Assembly: GCA_022828595.1 (NCBI GenBank)
Contig: JAKGHH010000005.1
Location: forward strand, 60,569,655-60,633,654
Source of the DNA: Nelumbo lutea
Taxonomy: Eukaryota; Streptophyta; Magnoliopsida; Proteales; Nelumbonaceae
Length of the DNA: 64,000 bases
Direction: 5' to 3'
Position 1 is the stretch's first letter, and each line of letters starts with the position of its first letter. Both the position numbers and the translations under genes were made by a program. The notes under the pieces were generated by a model, which was not told the DNA's origin, did not search any database, and saw only the letters and a list, made by a program, of their open reading frames with translations. This document shows, one piece after another, positions 48,156 to 60,487 of the stretch.

Positions 48156-49680
48156 ATGGCTTCCTCTAGCAACGTCGGACGAAGCACGAAAATGGATAAC
48201 TCCAGGGAACAACCCCAACTTCCTACTGTCTGTATCGGGCAGTTCACCATCCCCCTCTCAGTGGACGGAATCCCCAGCTTGAACGTGCCTCTCACAATGG
48301 CACCTGTCATCGCCCCACTCCCTACTACAGTTGGAACGATGTTCACCGAACCTTCGGTCGTGCCCTTAGTGGCCAGCCCGAATAAGCTGGAGGACCTGAT
48401 GCATTGCGGAGAGCCATGCAGGTCGAAATGCAACGACTCCAACAACTTCAGCTCTATCAACAGCACGTGCTGCACCAGGCATCCCAGTACCAGTATCAGC
48501 AGCAGTTCCCCCAGCTGCCCCAACCTCAGCTTCAACAGCCTTAGCTCCAGCCTCAACACCTGGCCTTGTAGCAAGCCAAGTCTCGCCACCAGAGCGAACA
48601 CTCTTGCTGAGGAGAGGCCCCCCAAAATCTCCCAAAAAATCAAGCCTCCTCCCACGGCAAACGGGAGAGACCGGCTACCCCGATCTCACCGCGGGCGGAC
48701 AGGTCGGGAGGACCCCGGCTTGGCAGGTCAACGTCGCCTCGACAGTCAAAGTTTGGAACCCCGATTCTTGAGAACCGGTCTGAGATCCTGGCAACACACT
48801 CTAAGCAGGCCCCTTCTGTCCATAGCCATCACCAGTAGACTGGGCTACCCCCGACGCAAACCATTCTGGATAGCACAGAGGTGAGTAGCATGAACGCCGA
48901 GCCCGTCAGGAAGCAAAGGCGCCAACACCGAGCTCGCCGATCTGTCACCCACGATTTGCCCGAGCTCATGGGCAAAGAAGAGGCAGGCTCGGTCGAAGCC
49001 AAAGCTCCCCTCCTCTCAGTTTCGTCCCCCCTATCTTCCAAACTCCTGGCGGTCCCAATGCCCAAGGATTTCAAGCTCCCCCCTCTTGACAAGTATGACG
49101 GGTCGTTCGACCCGAGTGATCATGTAGATGCCTTTTAGTCACAGATGCACCTGGCGTGAACCAGTGAGTCGTACATGTGTGTGTCCTTCTCCACTACGTT
49201 CAGGGGAGCAGCCCGCACATGGTATTGGAACTTGGCACCCGGGTCGATAAGAAGTTGGGCGCAGTTCACACAAGCCTTCATGTCCCACTTTGTCACCAAC
49301 AAGCGGTGCCTGCGAAATGAAGAAAGCATCTTCAACGTAGCACAAAGGGAGGGAGAGTCCATCAAGAGCTATATCAAGTGGTTCAATGATGCTTATATGC
49401 AGATACCGCGCCTGGATCCCGTCGTACGCCTTGCAGTAGCCAAGAAGGGCGTGAAGCACAAAGAGTTCAAGTGGCACATGATCGTCAACCAACTTGCAAC
49501 CATAACTGACTTTCTAAAATTTGCGGATAAGTTCATAGCCACCAAAGAGGAGATCAACTAGAAGGGTGAGGGTGCACCCAAAAAAAGAAAGAGAGAAGGA
49601 GAACCTTCCTATCAAGAGGACACCCGAAGAAAAAAGGAAACAACTCGGGGTGCAAAACTGGGTCAGCTATTCTGAGCTCC
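48156..49680 (+). pseudogene. gag-like region of the gypsy element
   Basis: Starts at ATG 48156 (MASSSNVGRSTKMDN…) and passes through frame changes into a retrotrans_gag domain at 49175-49561 (ARTWYWNLAPGSIRSWAQFTQAF type). It includes in-frame stops (for example TAG at 49136). A zinc-knuckle-like CSFQKDHGHSTESC follows at about 49819-49860. Confidence 0.8.
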
Positions 49681-50214
49681 TGCTCCGGACCGAGCTGATT
49701 ACACTCCACTGAACGCAAAGCAGACCGAAATTCTTATGACGATCAAGGACGCCCCAAACGTGAAGTGGCCACCGCGTCTGAGGGGGAATCCCAATGATAG
49801 AAATAAGAATTTGCATTGCAGCTTTCAAAAAGACCATGGTCACAGTACCGAGAGTTGTAAAAACCTCCACGATGAAATAGAGGAGCTCATCCGTCGCGGA
49901 TATTTGAGAAACTTTGTACCAAATAATAATAATAATAATAGTAGTAATAGAACAGGTCGGCAAGGGGAGCACGGTAAAAATGCTCCCGAGTCCAGCAACA
50001 GGCAGGCTGAACAATCGCAGAGGCAACCTCTAGAGGAGAGGCCAGTTCGGGGGACCATCCACATGATAGTGGGAGGTTCAATCGTTGCGGGTTGCACTTC
50101 AGCGGCAGCTCGGACGTCGGTTCGTGAGGTCACTCGAGAGGAGCAGAACCCCCCAAAGCGGCCAAGAACAGAAGAGTCGATTTTCTTCACAGAAGATGAT
50201 GCACGAGGGATCCA

Positions 50215-50406
50215 TTACCCCCACGATGATGCACTCGTGATAAAGTTGAGAATCAACGACTTCGAGGTCAGGCGCATACTCATCGACTCAGGCAGCTCGA
50301 CCGACATACTTTTCAAAGCTGCGTTTGACCATCTCCAGTTGCAGAGAAGCGATCTGAAGCCCGCAGACACTCCTTTGGTAGGCTTCAGTTGTAGAGAAGC
50401 GATCTG
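50215..50406 (+). pseudogene. Retroviral-type aspartic protease region
   Basis: The DSGSSTDILF active-site motif is at about 50287-50316, in a frame that starts near 49736. It is cut short at 50407, where a 30-base segment is repeated and the sequence jumps into mid reverse transcriptase. Confidence 0.75.
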
Positions 50407-50423
50407 AAGCCCACAGACACTCC
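50344..50423 (+). repeat. 30-bp direct repeat at the protease/RT junction
   Basis: gagaagcgatctgaagccc plus gcagacactcc at 50344-50373 recurs with one change at 50394-50423. The N-terminal reverse transcriptase segment expected here is missing. Confidence 0.8.
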
Positions 50424-51075
50424 AACGGCAAGTGGCGCATGTGAGTCGACTACACCGACCTGAATCGGGCTTGCCCGAAAGACTGCTTCCCGCTCCCCCA
50501 AATCGACCGTATGGTGGACGCGATCTCGGGGCATGAGTTGCTAAGTTTCTTGGACGCCTTTTTGGGCTATAACCAGATCAAGATGGACCTAGTAGACGAA
50601 GAAAAGACTACCTTCATCACGGAGTTTGGCCTATACTGTTACAAGGTTATGCCCTTCGGGTTGAAAAATGCAGGGGCAACCTTTTAGAGGCTTGTAAATA
50701 AATTATTTGCGTCGTTAATTGGCAGAAAAGTAGAATGCTATGTGGACGACATGGTCGTCAAAACTCAATTCTCACATGAATTAATACAAGATTTGCGTTC
50801 TATTTTTGAAATTTTGCGTAAGTTTAATATGAGATTGAATCCAAACAAGTGTGTGTTTGGTGTAACCTCGGGTAAGTTCCTAGGATACATTGTTAACCGG
50901 CGCGATATTGAAGCCAACCCGGATAAGGTTAAGGCCATCTTGGACATTAAACCACCCCGAAAGCTTAAGGAAGTTCAGAGGTTGAATGGCCGCATAACTG
51001 CCCTAAGCCGTTTCATGTCTAAATCGGCGAACTGTTGTCTACCATTCTTTAAGGCAATAGAGCAAAGGGTTTGAA
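50424..51075 (+). pseudogene. Reverse transcriptase region (N-terminally deleted)
   Basis: Begins at KWRM-VDYTDLN with a stop inside, followed by LSFLDAFLGYNQIKM, MPFGLKNAGATF and the catalytic YVDDMVVK at about 50740-50763, then FLGYIVNRR. A TAG interrupts after GATF. The fingers part before KWRM is absent. Confidence 0.85.
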
Positions 51076-51535
51076 TGGACCCAAGATTGCCAGCTCGCGT
51101 CCGACGAGCTCAAAGAATACCTTACTAGCATGCCGACCTTAACCCGGCCCGATGAGGGCAATGTTTTAGAACTCTACCTCTTGGCGAGCGACGAGGTGGT
51201 CAGTTCAGTACTAATAAAGGAAGTAGATCAGGTCCAATGACCCATCTATTATGTTAGCAAAGTATTGCAGGGAGCAGAAACGAGATACCCGGAGATGGAA
51301 AAACTAGCATACACATTGATAATTGCAGCTTGGAAGCTCTGCTCATACTTCCAAGCTCATACTGTTATCGTCTTTACCGACAAACCTCTGAGGCAAGTAT
51401 TGCTTAAGCCCAAGGTCTCCGGTCGGTTGACAAAGTGGGCCATTGAGCTCAACGAGTATGACCTCTAGTACAAGCCGCAAACTGCCATTAAGGCCCAAGC
51501 CTTAGCAGATTTCATAGCCAAATGCACATTCAGCT
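51076..51535 (+). pseudogene. First RNase H region (gypsy type)
   Basis: Motifs include LYLLASDEVVSSVL, PIYYVSKVLQGAETRYPEME and FTDKPLRQVLLKP, followed by ALADFIAKCTF. Two stops (near 51238 and 51466) break the frame. Confidence 0.8.
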
Positions 51536-51674
51536 CTGGAGTTCCCAGTCTGGTTGAGCGCGAGGCTCCCACCTCGGGTGAGCTCAAACCTCTCAGATCG
51601 GTCGAGTCCGAACCCCGTGAAGTAGTAGCCAGTGTGACACCTCTCCTAGCTCAGCCAACCGCGAGCTGGGATGA

Positions 51675-52078
51675 GGAGCCCTGGATCCTTCATGTAGATG
51701 GCTCTTCGAATCAACAGGGCAACAGTGTCGGAATAGTTTAGCACGACCCAAGCGGCATGAAATTGGAGTACGCGCTACGCTTCAAGTTCGAGGCATCTAA
51801 CAATGAAGCAGAATACGAGGCATTGATAGCTGGACTAGCCTTAGCCAGGGAAGTAAAAGCCAAGCACATCGTTATTTGCAGCGACTCCCAACTTGTGGGT
51901 CAACCAGGTCACAGGCGAATATGAAGCTCGCGAGCCAACCATGGTCGCCTACTTAGCCAAAGTTAGAGAGGCCCTACTCAACTTCCAGTCACACTTCATC
52001 AGACGGATCCCTAGGTCGGAGAACACCGAGGCCGATGCCCTATCCAAGTTAGCCAGCACTAGCGACATCACCATTTGA
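51675..52078 (+). pseudogene. Second, archaeal-type RNase H region
   Basis: WILHVDGSSNQQGNSVGIV, NNEAEYEALIAGLALA and ICSDSQL carry the acidic residues of type I RNase H, followed by ENTEADALSKLAS. An additional aRNH after the first RNase H is the hallmark of Tat elements. One stop and one frameshift. Confidence 0.82.
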
Positions 52079-52176
52079 ACCGTGTACATAGAGGACCTGT
52101 CTTGGCCTAGCATTCTTGGGGGGCAAAGGAGGTCGCTCTCGTCGTTCAAGCAGAGCCAAGCTGGATTGACCCACTC

Positions 52177-53388
52177 ATGAGCTTCTTGTTACACGGGACC
52201 CTCCCTGTAGATCACAATGCAACCAGAAGGGTGCAACACCAGGCAGCTAAATACGTTATGATAGACGAGCGGCTATATAGGAGATCCTACACGCTCCCCT
52301 ACCTGCGTTGCTTGCGACCTACCGAAGCCGAGCTCGTACTCTGCGACACTCATGAGGGTCTGTGCGGTGGACACTTGGGGGGTAGGGCCCTTGCCCAGAA
52401 AGCACTTCGACAAGGGTATTATTGGCCAACAATGAAGGCAGACGTCATTGAACTCATTAGAAAATGTGACAAATGTCAGAGACATGCCAATATTTACCAC
52501 CAACCCACTGTCGACCTCAAGTATCTCACTAGCCTGTGGCCCTTTGCGCAGTGGGGCATCAATCTACTTGGGCCATTCCCGCTAGCAATGGTAGGAAGAA
52601 AGTTCTTAGTAGTGGCGGTGGACTATTTTACCAAGTGGGTAGAAGTCGAGCCCCTCGTGATGATCACAGCCTGAAATGTCCAAAACTTCTTTTGGAAGAA
52701 CATCGTTTGCCGCTTCGGACTACCTCGGGTATTAATTTTTGACAATGGCAAACAGTTCGAGGACATCAAATTTCAAGATTGGTGCCGAGACATGGGGATC
52801 CAACAGAACTTTACTTCAGTCATGCACCCTCAAACAAACGGTTAGGCAGAAGTCACGAACAGAGCCATCCTCCGCAGACTAAAGGCACGGCTGGACCGAG
52901 CTAAAGGATTGTGGGTAGATGAACTACCCAGTGTCCTATGGGCCTACTGAACCACAAAGAAGACCGCCACGGGAGAAACATCCTTCAATCTCACCTATGG
53001 CACTGAAGCAGTGATTCCCATAGAGATTGAAGTACCTACGTTGCACCTAGAAGCATACAGCGATCAAACAAACGAAAATGAGATACGTACCAACCTCGAC
53101 CTACTCGACGAAGGGACCTCGCGTACATTAGGACCGCAGTCTACTAGCAAAGAGTAGCTCAGTACTATAATGCCAGGGTCAAGAGGCGAAACCTCCATTT
53201 TGGCGACCTGGCCCTCGTAAAGTTATGGTGCTTGAGCCCGGTGCTGGCAAGCTCGGGTCCAACTGGGAAGGTCCTTACCGAGTGAAACGAGTGCTAGGGG
53301 AAGGAACATATGAGCTCGAGACCCTCGAAGGGAAACAGGTACCTCGAGCATGGAATATTGTCAACCTGAGGCAATATTATTTATAAAA
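52177..53388 (+). pseudogene. Integrase region
   Basis: The zinc-binding HHCC part (HEGLCGGHLGGRALAQ…CDKCQRH) is at about 52350-52485. The catalytic core follows (WGINLLGPFPLA, VAVDYFTKWVEVEPL, IFDNGKQFED, HPQTNG). The C-terminal part ends in WEGPYRVKRVLGEGTYELE and NLRQYYL. In-frame TGA/TAG codons are present near 52672, 52843 and 52948. Confidence 0.88.
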
Positions 53389-53884
53389 ATCAAGCGGACT
53401 ACGGGTCCCTTCCAAAGCCTAAGGGCCAAAAGACCGAGCTAACATGACCTCGGCACAAGAAGACCCCAATTGCCACTTCGGCCTGGGAGAAATCCAGGAG
53501 CGGACTACGTTGGTCAAACTAAGGAATAGGCAACCAATGCTTAGCTCGGACATACGTTGTAATCACTCCGTGGTATACCACGGGCCTTAAACGTGACAAA
53601 TCGGGATAACGCCTACTGAAGAGCCCTACTTCAAGTATGTAACTTTAACAACTCAAATGATGAGATTGCTTTAGTAAAAATAAAGGGAGTTCATCATACT
53701 CAGAAGAATGAAGAAACTTTCATTGTCAAAATATATATATATTAAGAAAATAACAAGTGTAGTAACCGAGCTAAACAACTCGGGAAAGGTTTGATCATCA
53801 TAAGGCACAACCGCCCAACCAAAAACTTGTGAAATACCGGGTTTACGGCACATGGAAGCCACAGAAGCCCAGAGAAATGCCACC

Positions 53885-55739
53885 TCAAAGATCGGCCTCC
53901 TCATCCTCCAGAGAATCAGGCTCCTCTTCATTCGCTTGGTCCACTGTCTCAGGAGACAAACCCTTCATAGTAATGCCGTCGAGGTTGAGCCCGGAGAACT
54001 TCTTCCGAACCAGCCACCGGCAGAGCTTAAACCTTGAGAGGTATGAACCCGAACCATACTCCGCCTGGAGGTCATGAAATTCCTGGGAGTCTTTAAAATC
54101 CCAGGCTGATTTCTCTCACTCAGCCTCCACCATCTGATCAAAGTTTCGGGTCCGATTCAGAAGAGTGGACTCCAAGTCCCGCACCTGCTCCCTGAGAAGC
54201 TCCCTCTCCCCCACCATCCTCGACAATTCCTCCATATAGCATGCGCTCTCTTCAGTAAGCCAAGCGATTTGAGCCTCCTGGTCATGGACGAGCAGCTCCT
54301 AAGACTCGCTCCCCTTGCAGGTGTGATGGAGCTCGCTCTGGATCCGATCGAGCACGACTTGGAGCTTCTGGTTGGTAGCACGCTGGTCGAGGGCATCGAT
54401 GTGATGGATGCGCGTCTGGAGAGCCATGGCATGGATGGCAGAATTTACCTATCGACGAAAAAGAAAGATCAGAAGATAGCGGAAAAGGGCAAAACAAGAA
54501 AGGAAGAGGGAAAAAGGTCACTTACCACCATGCAGTGAGCAGAGGCGAACACAGAGAGATCCCCGGGCTCCATGTTTCCCCACTGAGTGATTTCATCATT
54601 GTTGATTGCCTTCTTACTCCTCCGGCGAGCTACTAGATAATCATTTACCCCTTTCCAGTTTCCCACTGGGAATCGAGGGTAAGAACGGGGCTGAAGGGGG
54701 TTAAAGGGTACCTCCCTCGGCTGAGGGAGCTCGCTTCCCCCAGGGTTAGTCCCACTAGTCCCCTCAGGAGGGGGCATCGAAACCTCGGGCGAAGGAGAGG
54801 GCAGGACCGACTCGGCAGACCTGAACTCAGTGCTTCCCGAAGGCGAGGTTCGGTCAGGGCGCGTCCTCTTCACCTGACGTCTCTGGCTGCCCAAGGGAAG
54901 GCGGTGCGAATCGGCACTAGACATGATGGCTGCCACAAGACCACAAGATATTAGTCTGACAATAAACAAAATGCATGTGTACACAATAGTCACAAGGCAC
55001 TACATGACCTAAAAGACCAACCTACCCGGGCTCAAGCCTGCCTGCACGAGCTTCTCCTCGGCTAAGTATTCTGAGCAATGGAAGCCTACCGACGCCCAGG
55101 ACAACATTGTTTTCCGAGTCTCAGGGTCCAGCTCGGCCCCGGGGTCCTGAATAGCGCCCCTCCAAGCAGTGGGAAATGGCCACCCCTCGGGGTTACGGAT
55201 CACAAAGTAGTCCCGCTTCCAGGCGAGAAACTTATTCAGCAACTTGTATAAGAGTTTATAGCCGCAACGGGGGGAGAGGTAATAAAAGCGCCTCTCCGGA
55301 GGAACCCCAGGAGCAGCATTCGTTATACAAAGGATAGAGGCAAAAATGTCAAGGTCCAAAGGAAGGCCGTACTCGTGACACAGGGATATAGTTCCAACCA
55401 TGTTCCGAACAACGTTGGGATGAAGCTAGTCAATAGTGACATTGAAATGATTCAACACATCGACTATCAAGGGGTGCAGGGGGAGGCGCAAGCCAGTCTC
55501 GAGCTGTTCTTAAAAGATCACTATATCATTGGGACCATGCTCCCAGGGGACCTGAGTCTCTCCGCTGTCATTAAGGAAGGGCCAAAGGTATCAGGCTCCC
55601 TCCCTTTAGAAGTAGATGCCATGTCGCCGGAGGCTTCCCAAGCCTCCGGGATATGCTCCCAGGCTCCTCCCGAGCTCGAGGGAGCATCATCATCCTGGCT
55701 ATCGCCCTTGTGATAGGTATGGCGTGGGTACCCAGACAT
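53885..55739 (-). pseudogene. Antisense spliced gene of the gypsy element (putative gypsy-type transposon domain)
   Basis: On the minus strand, opposite to gag-pol. Inferred exons are 55739-55026, 54929-54526 and 54448-53885, with GT-AG ends in matching phase. The first starts at MSGYPRHTYHKGDSQDDD and holds a domain that looks like the plant 'putative gypsy type transposon' family (LRLPLHPLIVDVLNHFNV, FASILCI, RFYYLSPR, WKRDYFVIRNPEGWPFPTAW). The second exon is a Ser/Pro/Arg-rich linker. The third is a probable coiled coil (DQRATNQKLQVVLDRIQSE, REQVRDLESTLLNR) with an acidic C terminus. A frameshift near 55530 and stops near 55512, 55426, 54300 and 54117 break this copy. Molecular role is unknown. 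Antisense genes near the 3' LTR are known in some Tat elements. Confidence 0.75.
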
Positions 55740-55872
55740 GGCTGACGGCGATTGGGACTCACTAGAGTAGATGGAACGGAGCAGAATGAGAAACTCGATT
55801 AGGCTAGTCGAAGTACGCGACCTCAGAATCCAAAAGATGGCATGGAAGAAGATAGGGCCCGAGGGGGAGCCC

Positions 55873-55882
55873 CTATTTATAG
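55873..55882 (-). promoter_or_regulatory. TATA box for the antisense gene
   Basis: The minus strand reads GGGGGCTATAAATAGGGGC, a strong plant TATA box, 134 bp upstream of the antisense ATG at 55739 and outside the LTR. It suggests the antisense gene has its own promoter. Confidence 0.7.
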
Positions 55883-56212
55883 CCCCCATCCTTTCAAACT
55901 GACAGCCTGGATCAAAGCAGATCTAACGGTCCACAGACATTTTGACCGCACGCCTTCTGAAAACCGGAGGCGATTGGCGGCACATCTTTCACAATTAAGG
56001 TAGTCGTAGCCGCACGACGTTTGGAATTAAAGGCCACCTCAGCATGTTTTCGGAATCCAAAAAGTCAGGGAAGTTAGAAGATCTCTTGATTCCCGCAAAT
56101 GCATTTAATGGGGGTAGTCAATCAAGTTTGAATTTCGGTCAAATCAGTCCATCGCGCTTCATAAACTCCTCGCGCTAAGGCGATATTCTTAGCCCAAGGA
56201 GTGGGGGGCAAT

Positions 56213-57067
56213 TGATGAATGATGATTTGACCTGATCTATGAAGTGGCAACACATGGACACTGACCCAACGTAAGCGACAACTCAGCATTGTGGCCTAGT
56301 ACAGCTAAGTAACGGGCCCATAAAGCAGCTTGCCACATCATATCGCGCAAAAGGAGGAGCTCGCCACGACGCAAGCTCCAGGTTCCCGAGCTACCCCCAA
56401 AGGGATATTCCGAGGCAACTTCAGCTCGCAAGCTAAGAAAGCCAGCTCGCCCGAGCTCCCCAGTAGACAAGTCATCCCAAGGACTAATTCTACTAAGGGT
56501 ACTCCTGGAGTATTCCGAGCTCGCTGCAAAGTAGCTCGCGAGTGGGCAGCACGAGCATTCCACAGGAAGCTTCTATCTGACAGGCCATACCAATCAGACT
56601 GCGCCATATCCCTTACTAACGGTGTAGTCCTTATCCTTTCGACAGTCAGTGCTCATGTCTCTCAGTAGGCGGAGGCGTGCCTGTCACTTTGGGGACGTGT
56701 CACTCGCCCGGGTAAAGAGTACGTCACAATGGCCACTTGCGCAGCCCTGGCAGGTAACGGCTGTGGCAGGGGGCCCAGTGGCGGTTATGCCCGATCTCAC
56801 AAAGAGCGCCCCTATAAAAGTCCTCAGGGCAAAGGAGAAAGCTCTTCTTGAGACCTCCAATCTCTCAAGTATTGGAAAAAAGCGCGACCTCCACTCTTAT
56901 CCTTCGTTTTTCCCTTTACTTCCCATACACAGTACTAACTTAAGCATCAGAGTATATCCACCGGGTAAATCCCCGGGAATCCTTCCTTTCATCTTCCCAA
57001 GTGCCGTTCATTGCCAACAATGAGCCAGTCAACAGTCAGCTAGGAGTGCTCGGATCGCGCTACATCA
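56213..57067 (+). repeat. 3' LTR (855 bp)
   Basis: TGATGAATGATGA…CTACATCA. It retains the U3 segment missing from the 5' LTR, including a CCTATAAAAG TATA box at about 56811-56820, followed by the R/U5-like part shared with the 5' LTR. Confidence 0.92.
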
Positions 57068-57072
57068 CCCAC

Positions 57073-59651
57073 CATACAGGGTAAATGAATCCTGACCGTG
57101 AATTGATGCTAAATTTATGAACAAAATGTGATTTATAAGGGGGGAGGGGCTACTAATAGACTATGGGGGTTGTCATTCAGAAATTTGCATTGAGCTATAG
57201 AGTACTTAACCCTATTTTATAATTGGCAAATCCTAACTGTTTATTAGGAAAGTATTAAAGTTTTGTAGGGCAAATCTGAACCAAATAACAAATTTTACAC
57301 CTGATCCAATTTTGCATATGTTTGTTTGTAATTATGACTTGCACTCCTAGGTAATACAAAATTTGTACTTTTTATTTCATACCGACAGTGCAAGTTTCTC
57401 TCTCATTTACACCACCTTCTTCCTACATCAATTCTCTCTCTCAGTTAAAGTAGGGATACCATCATCGTGCTTTCTTCCCTTACTTCCAAACAAATAATCC
57501 TCTCCCTACATCCATTCTCTTTCATATAAGATGAAGACCGCATTATTTTACTTCTCACAAATAAATAAGACAAAGTTGAATCTGAAGCAAAAGTAAACTA
57601 CAATCTACATTCAGCCTATTTGTACACTTCCGTACATTAACACCTTTGCAAATGAAATTCGCACTATAAACAAACTGAATCTAGTGCACATTCTTCTCAC
57701 AGACAGTCTCTCAGATGCACGAATCCTTCAAGACAACTCATGAAACACAAGCTTGGTGATGGGCTGATTTATTGCACACCCACGGCATCGTAGAACCGCA
57801 TCATTCAAAACATCATTTGAAGTATTGATGATTTGGGTCACTTATTCAAACTATTTTACTCCTTCTGAACAAACAACCTTCTTCCTACCCTCACTCTACA
57901 GCATGGGTAGGAAGGATTTTTACAGGCATCAACAAATAACTAATTGGAAATATTTCTAATATGTATGCACAAACAAACAAATGTTGAGTTGAGTTCACTC
58001 ACAAAACTTCAAATCCAATTACACAAAAAGATAGAAAAATTAAACAACAAATTTCAACTTTCTCTAAGAATTAAATTAAGATATCGATCGTGTCATTGAC
58101 TAAATTCTCCATCATCCAACTTTCCATCTTAGCGGAACAAAGAGTATTCATGCTCATATCTTTATTCCCTGTACAACAATAAAATAAATGTTGATTTTTT
58201 TCCTATTTATTGGATATATAGCAGAATTAGTGGGAATCGTGCGATGCATGAGATTTGTTAATCGAAAGCTAAACAATATAAACACATAAAAGTATACAAT
58301 TGTTTTATGTTTTTAACTTTTTAAATAATTAATAATTATTTATATTTTATAATTAAATAATATAAATAATTATATATAATACTTTTAATAATTTTTTACA
58401 ATACAAAATTAACAATAATTAATTTCATCTGGCGTTGTTCATCAAACTAATTAAACCAATCAATTTGACTAAATTGGATTAGTTTCGCTTTGACTATTTG
58501 TAAACGGACCAAAATCGAATGATCCAACCATAGATTATATACTGACCAAACCGAAAATTGACCCAAATCAATACAATCCAAATTGATCAGTTTTCACTAA
58601 TGATCACTTGGTTTTGGATAAATAATTCCCCAACATGATTAGGTCGATTTGATTGGCCAAACAATTTACAACTGAACTGAACAACCCGTAAACACTCCTG
58701 ACCAAAATAATCTCTCTCTTTGGAGCCAAGAGATGAGAGAAAATACAGATCATATGTTTCATTCACTTTAATGTAGATCATGCAAAATTTCAATCCTAAT
58801 GAGTTCATATGTTTCATTCACTTTAATGTAGAGTTAGCTGTGACTGCCGGAGCATTTCCTGGTTACCCCCAATAATTTACCAAACAAAAAGTTACTCCCA
58901 ATAAAAACACACAGATACGTTAAACCAATAAACATAAATTATTCAATAATTTCAGATGTGTCAATATTTTATTGGAGGTGGCAAGAAAGTGCCAATCCCA
59001 TAGGAAAATAGTTGCTCTGTGATGAGTTTGGATTGACAAGAGATAAAATCATATACAGCGGGCTGGCCAATTTATGTCAGTGTTCTGTGAGCATAAGGTG
59101 TAGGTCATGGAGCTTGGAATTTTCTCTTGGGAGCCAAGAGATGAGAGAGAATGGAGATCCGGCAAAATTTTCTCTTGGAAATATTATCCATCTCAAATTT
59201 GACTCAAAAGTTTGGTTTGAAAAAGTTTCTTTTTAAGTTCAGCGTTGAAACATATGAACTCCATTTAACTTTGGGCTGGCTAAGATTGACGAATTTATCC
59301 AATTCAACCCTATAGAATAAAATAAATAAGTTATTCCAATTTGAGCCCAACCCAAAAATTCCATCCAAACAAATTGGATTGACCCATTTATGAAAAAAAA
59401 AAAAGATTAAGTTAGAGTTAGAATTGGAATTTCAACAAATTGAATTGGATCAGGGTTGAGAACAAGTATTGACGTGATTTCATTCCCACCTAATAACATT
59501 TTCTCTAAAAAGTGTGGGAAAGTCGGGAGAATATTAGTCGAATTATATATATTCCGAATGGCACAAGGAGAGCGCTTCGGCTGCATCTCTTCTATTAAAA
59601 AATAAAAATAACGAAATAAAGAAAAGTTTGGGAGGGGGAAGAACCCCCCAC
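57073..59651. other. Intergenic region
   Basis: AT-rich with no gene recognised. The phrase tcatatgtttcattcacttt is repeated at 58749 and 58806, a small local duplication. Confidence 0.35.
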
Positions 59652-59659
59652 CCAATAAC

Positions 59660-60479
59660 TAGAGTTGTTCATGGGTCGGGTTGGGTCGGTTTATTGAAAA
59701 TTTTTTAACTGATCCGACCTGGTCGGGTTACCTGAAATTGAAACCTAAACCGACCCTGTATTAGGCAAAACCGACCTGATCGGTTTGAGTCGGGTTGGAT
59801 CGGTTTGGATCGGTTTCAGCTTTAAGTTCAACCATGGTAATAAATTGGTAGATTGGAGAATGAATACTGGAATTTGATATAAAAAATGACACCTAATTCT
59901 ATTAGAGAAAGAAGACTGAAATTGGTAGGGGGCAGACCATATTAGAATAGAAGTTATCAAAAAAATAGAAAGTCAAACTATATTAGAGAAAGAAGACTGA
60001 AATTTGTATATTTCAAGAAACCTTTTAATCTAAGTAAAAAAGAACACCTAATTCTAATTGTAATTAGTTGCCTATTTGGTTTAAAACACCATAAAAACTA
60101 TGATCCTTTGATTATTTTCTTTAAATTTTTCCAAAAATATTCCTTATCTAGTTGTCTTATAATACTTGACATTAATGTCGTTTATAACTAGAAGACTATA
60201 AATTAAGTTAGGTTGTAACTAGGATAGAGACAACTCAGTTATGTAGGAACTAAGTAGGTTGTAAATACTAAGTAGGAACTAACTACTAACTACTAAGTCA
60301 GTTCAGTTCGGGTTGGTTTCGGTTTTTACATATGAAAATCGAAACCAATCCAAACCATCGGTGTATGATTTTTTACAACCTGAAACCGACCGATACTGAA
60401 GAAAAACCTGGCCAATTCAGGTTGGATCAGTCCGGGTTGATTGGTTTGGTTGGGTTAGGTCTTTTTATGAACAGCCCTA
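59660..60479. mobile_element. Non-autonomous hAT element, 820 bp, perfect 8-bp target duplication
   Basis: The 8-bp direct repeat ccaataac is at 59652-59659 and 60480-60487. The termini are TAGAGTTGTTCATGGG on the left and, reversed, TAGGGCTGTTCATAAA on the right. Subterminal GGTCGGGTTGGGTCGG / GGTTTGGTTGGGTTAGG repeats make mirrored arms. The core is AT-rich and non-coding. Confidence 0.88.
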
Positions 60480-60487
60480 CCAATAAC

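Larger units (their letters stand above)
47615..57067 (+). mobile_element. Tat-lineage Ty3/gypsy LTR retrotransposon (broken)
   Basis: Perfect 5-bp target duplication cccac (47610-47614 and 57068-57072). LTRs lie at 47615-48066 and 56213-57067, ending in CATCA, with a start of TGATG in the right copy and TGGTG in the left. A primer-binding-like TTGGCGTCGTCTGTGGGAA directly follows the left LTR, and a purine tract (about 56195-56209) precedes the right LTR. The internal order is gag, protease, reverse transcriptase, RNase H, a second archaeal-type RNase H, integrase. This order, with two RNase H domains, marks the Tat lineage. Many stops and frameshifts make it non-autonomous. A spliced antisense gene lies between integrase and the right LTR. 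Confidence 0.93.

Noticed and set aside
48119..48655. 178-residue minus-strand frame, leucine-rich
   Set aside because: A shadow of the gag region. The composition mirrors the Gln/Pro-rich sense strand, and there is no TATA box, unlike the real antisense gene near 55.8 kb.
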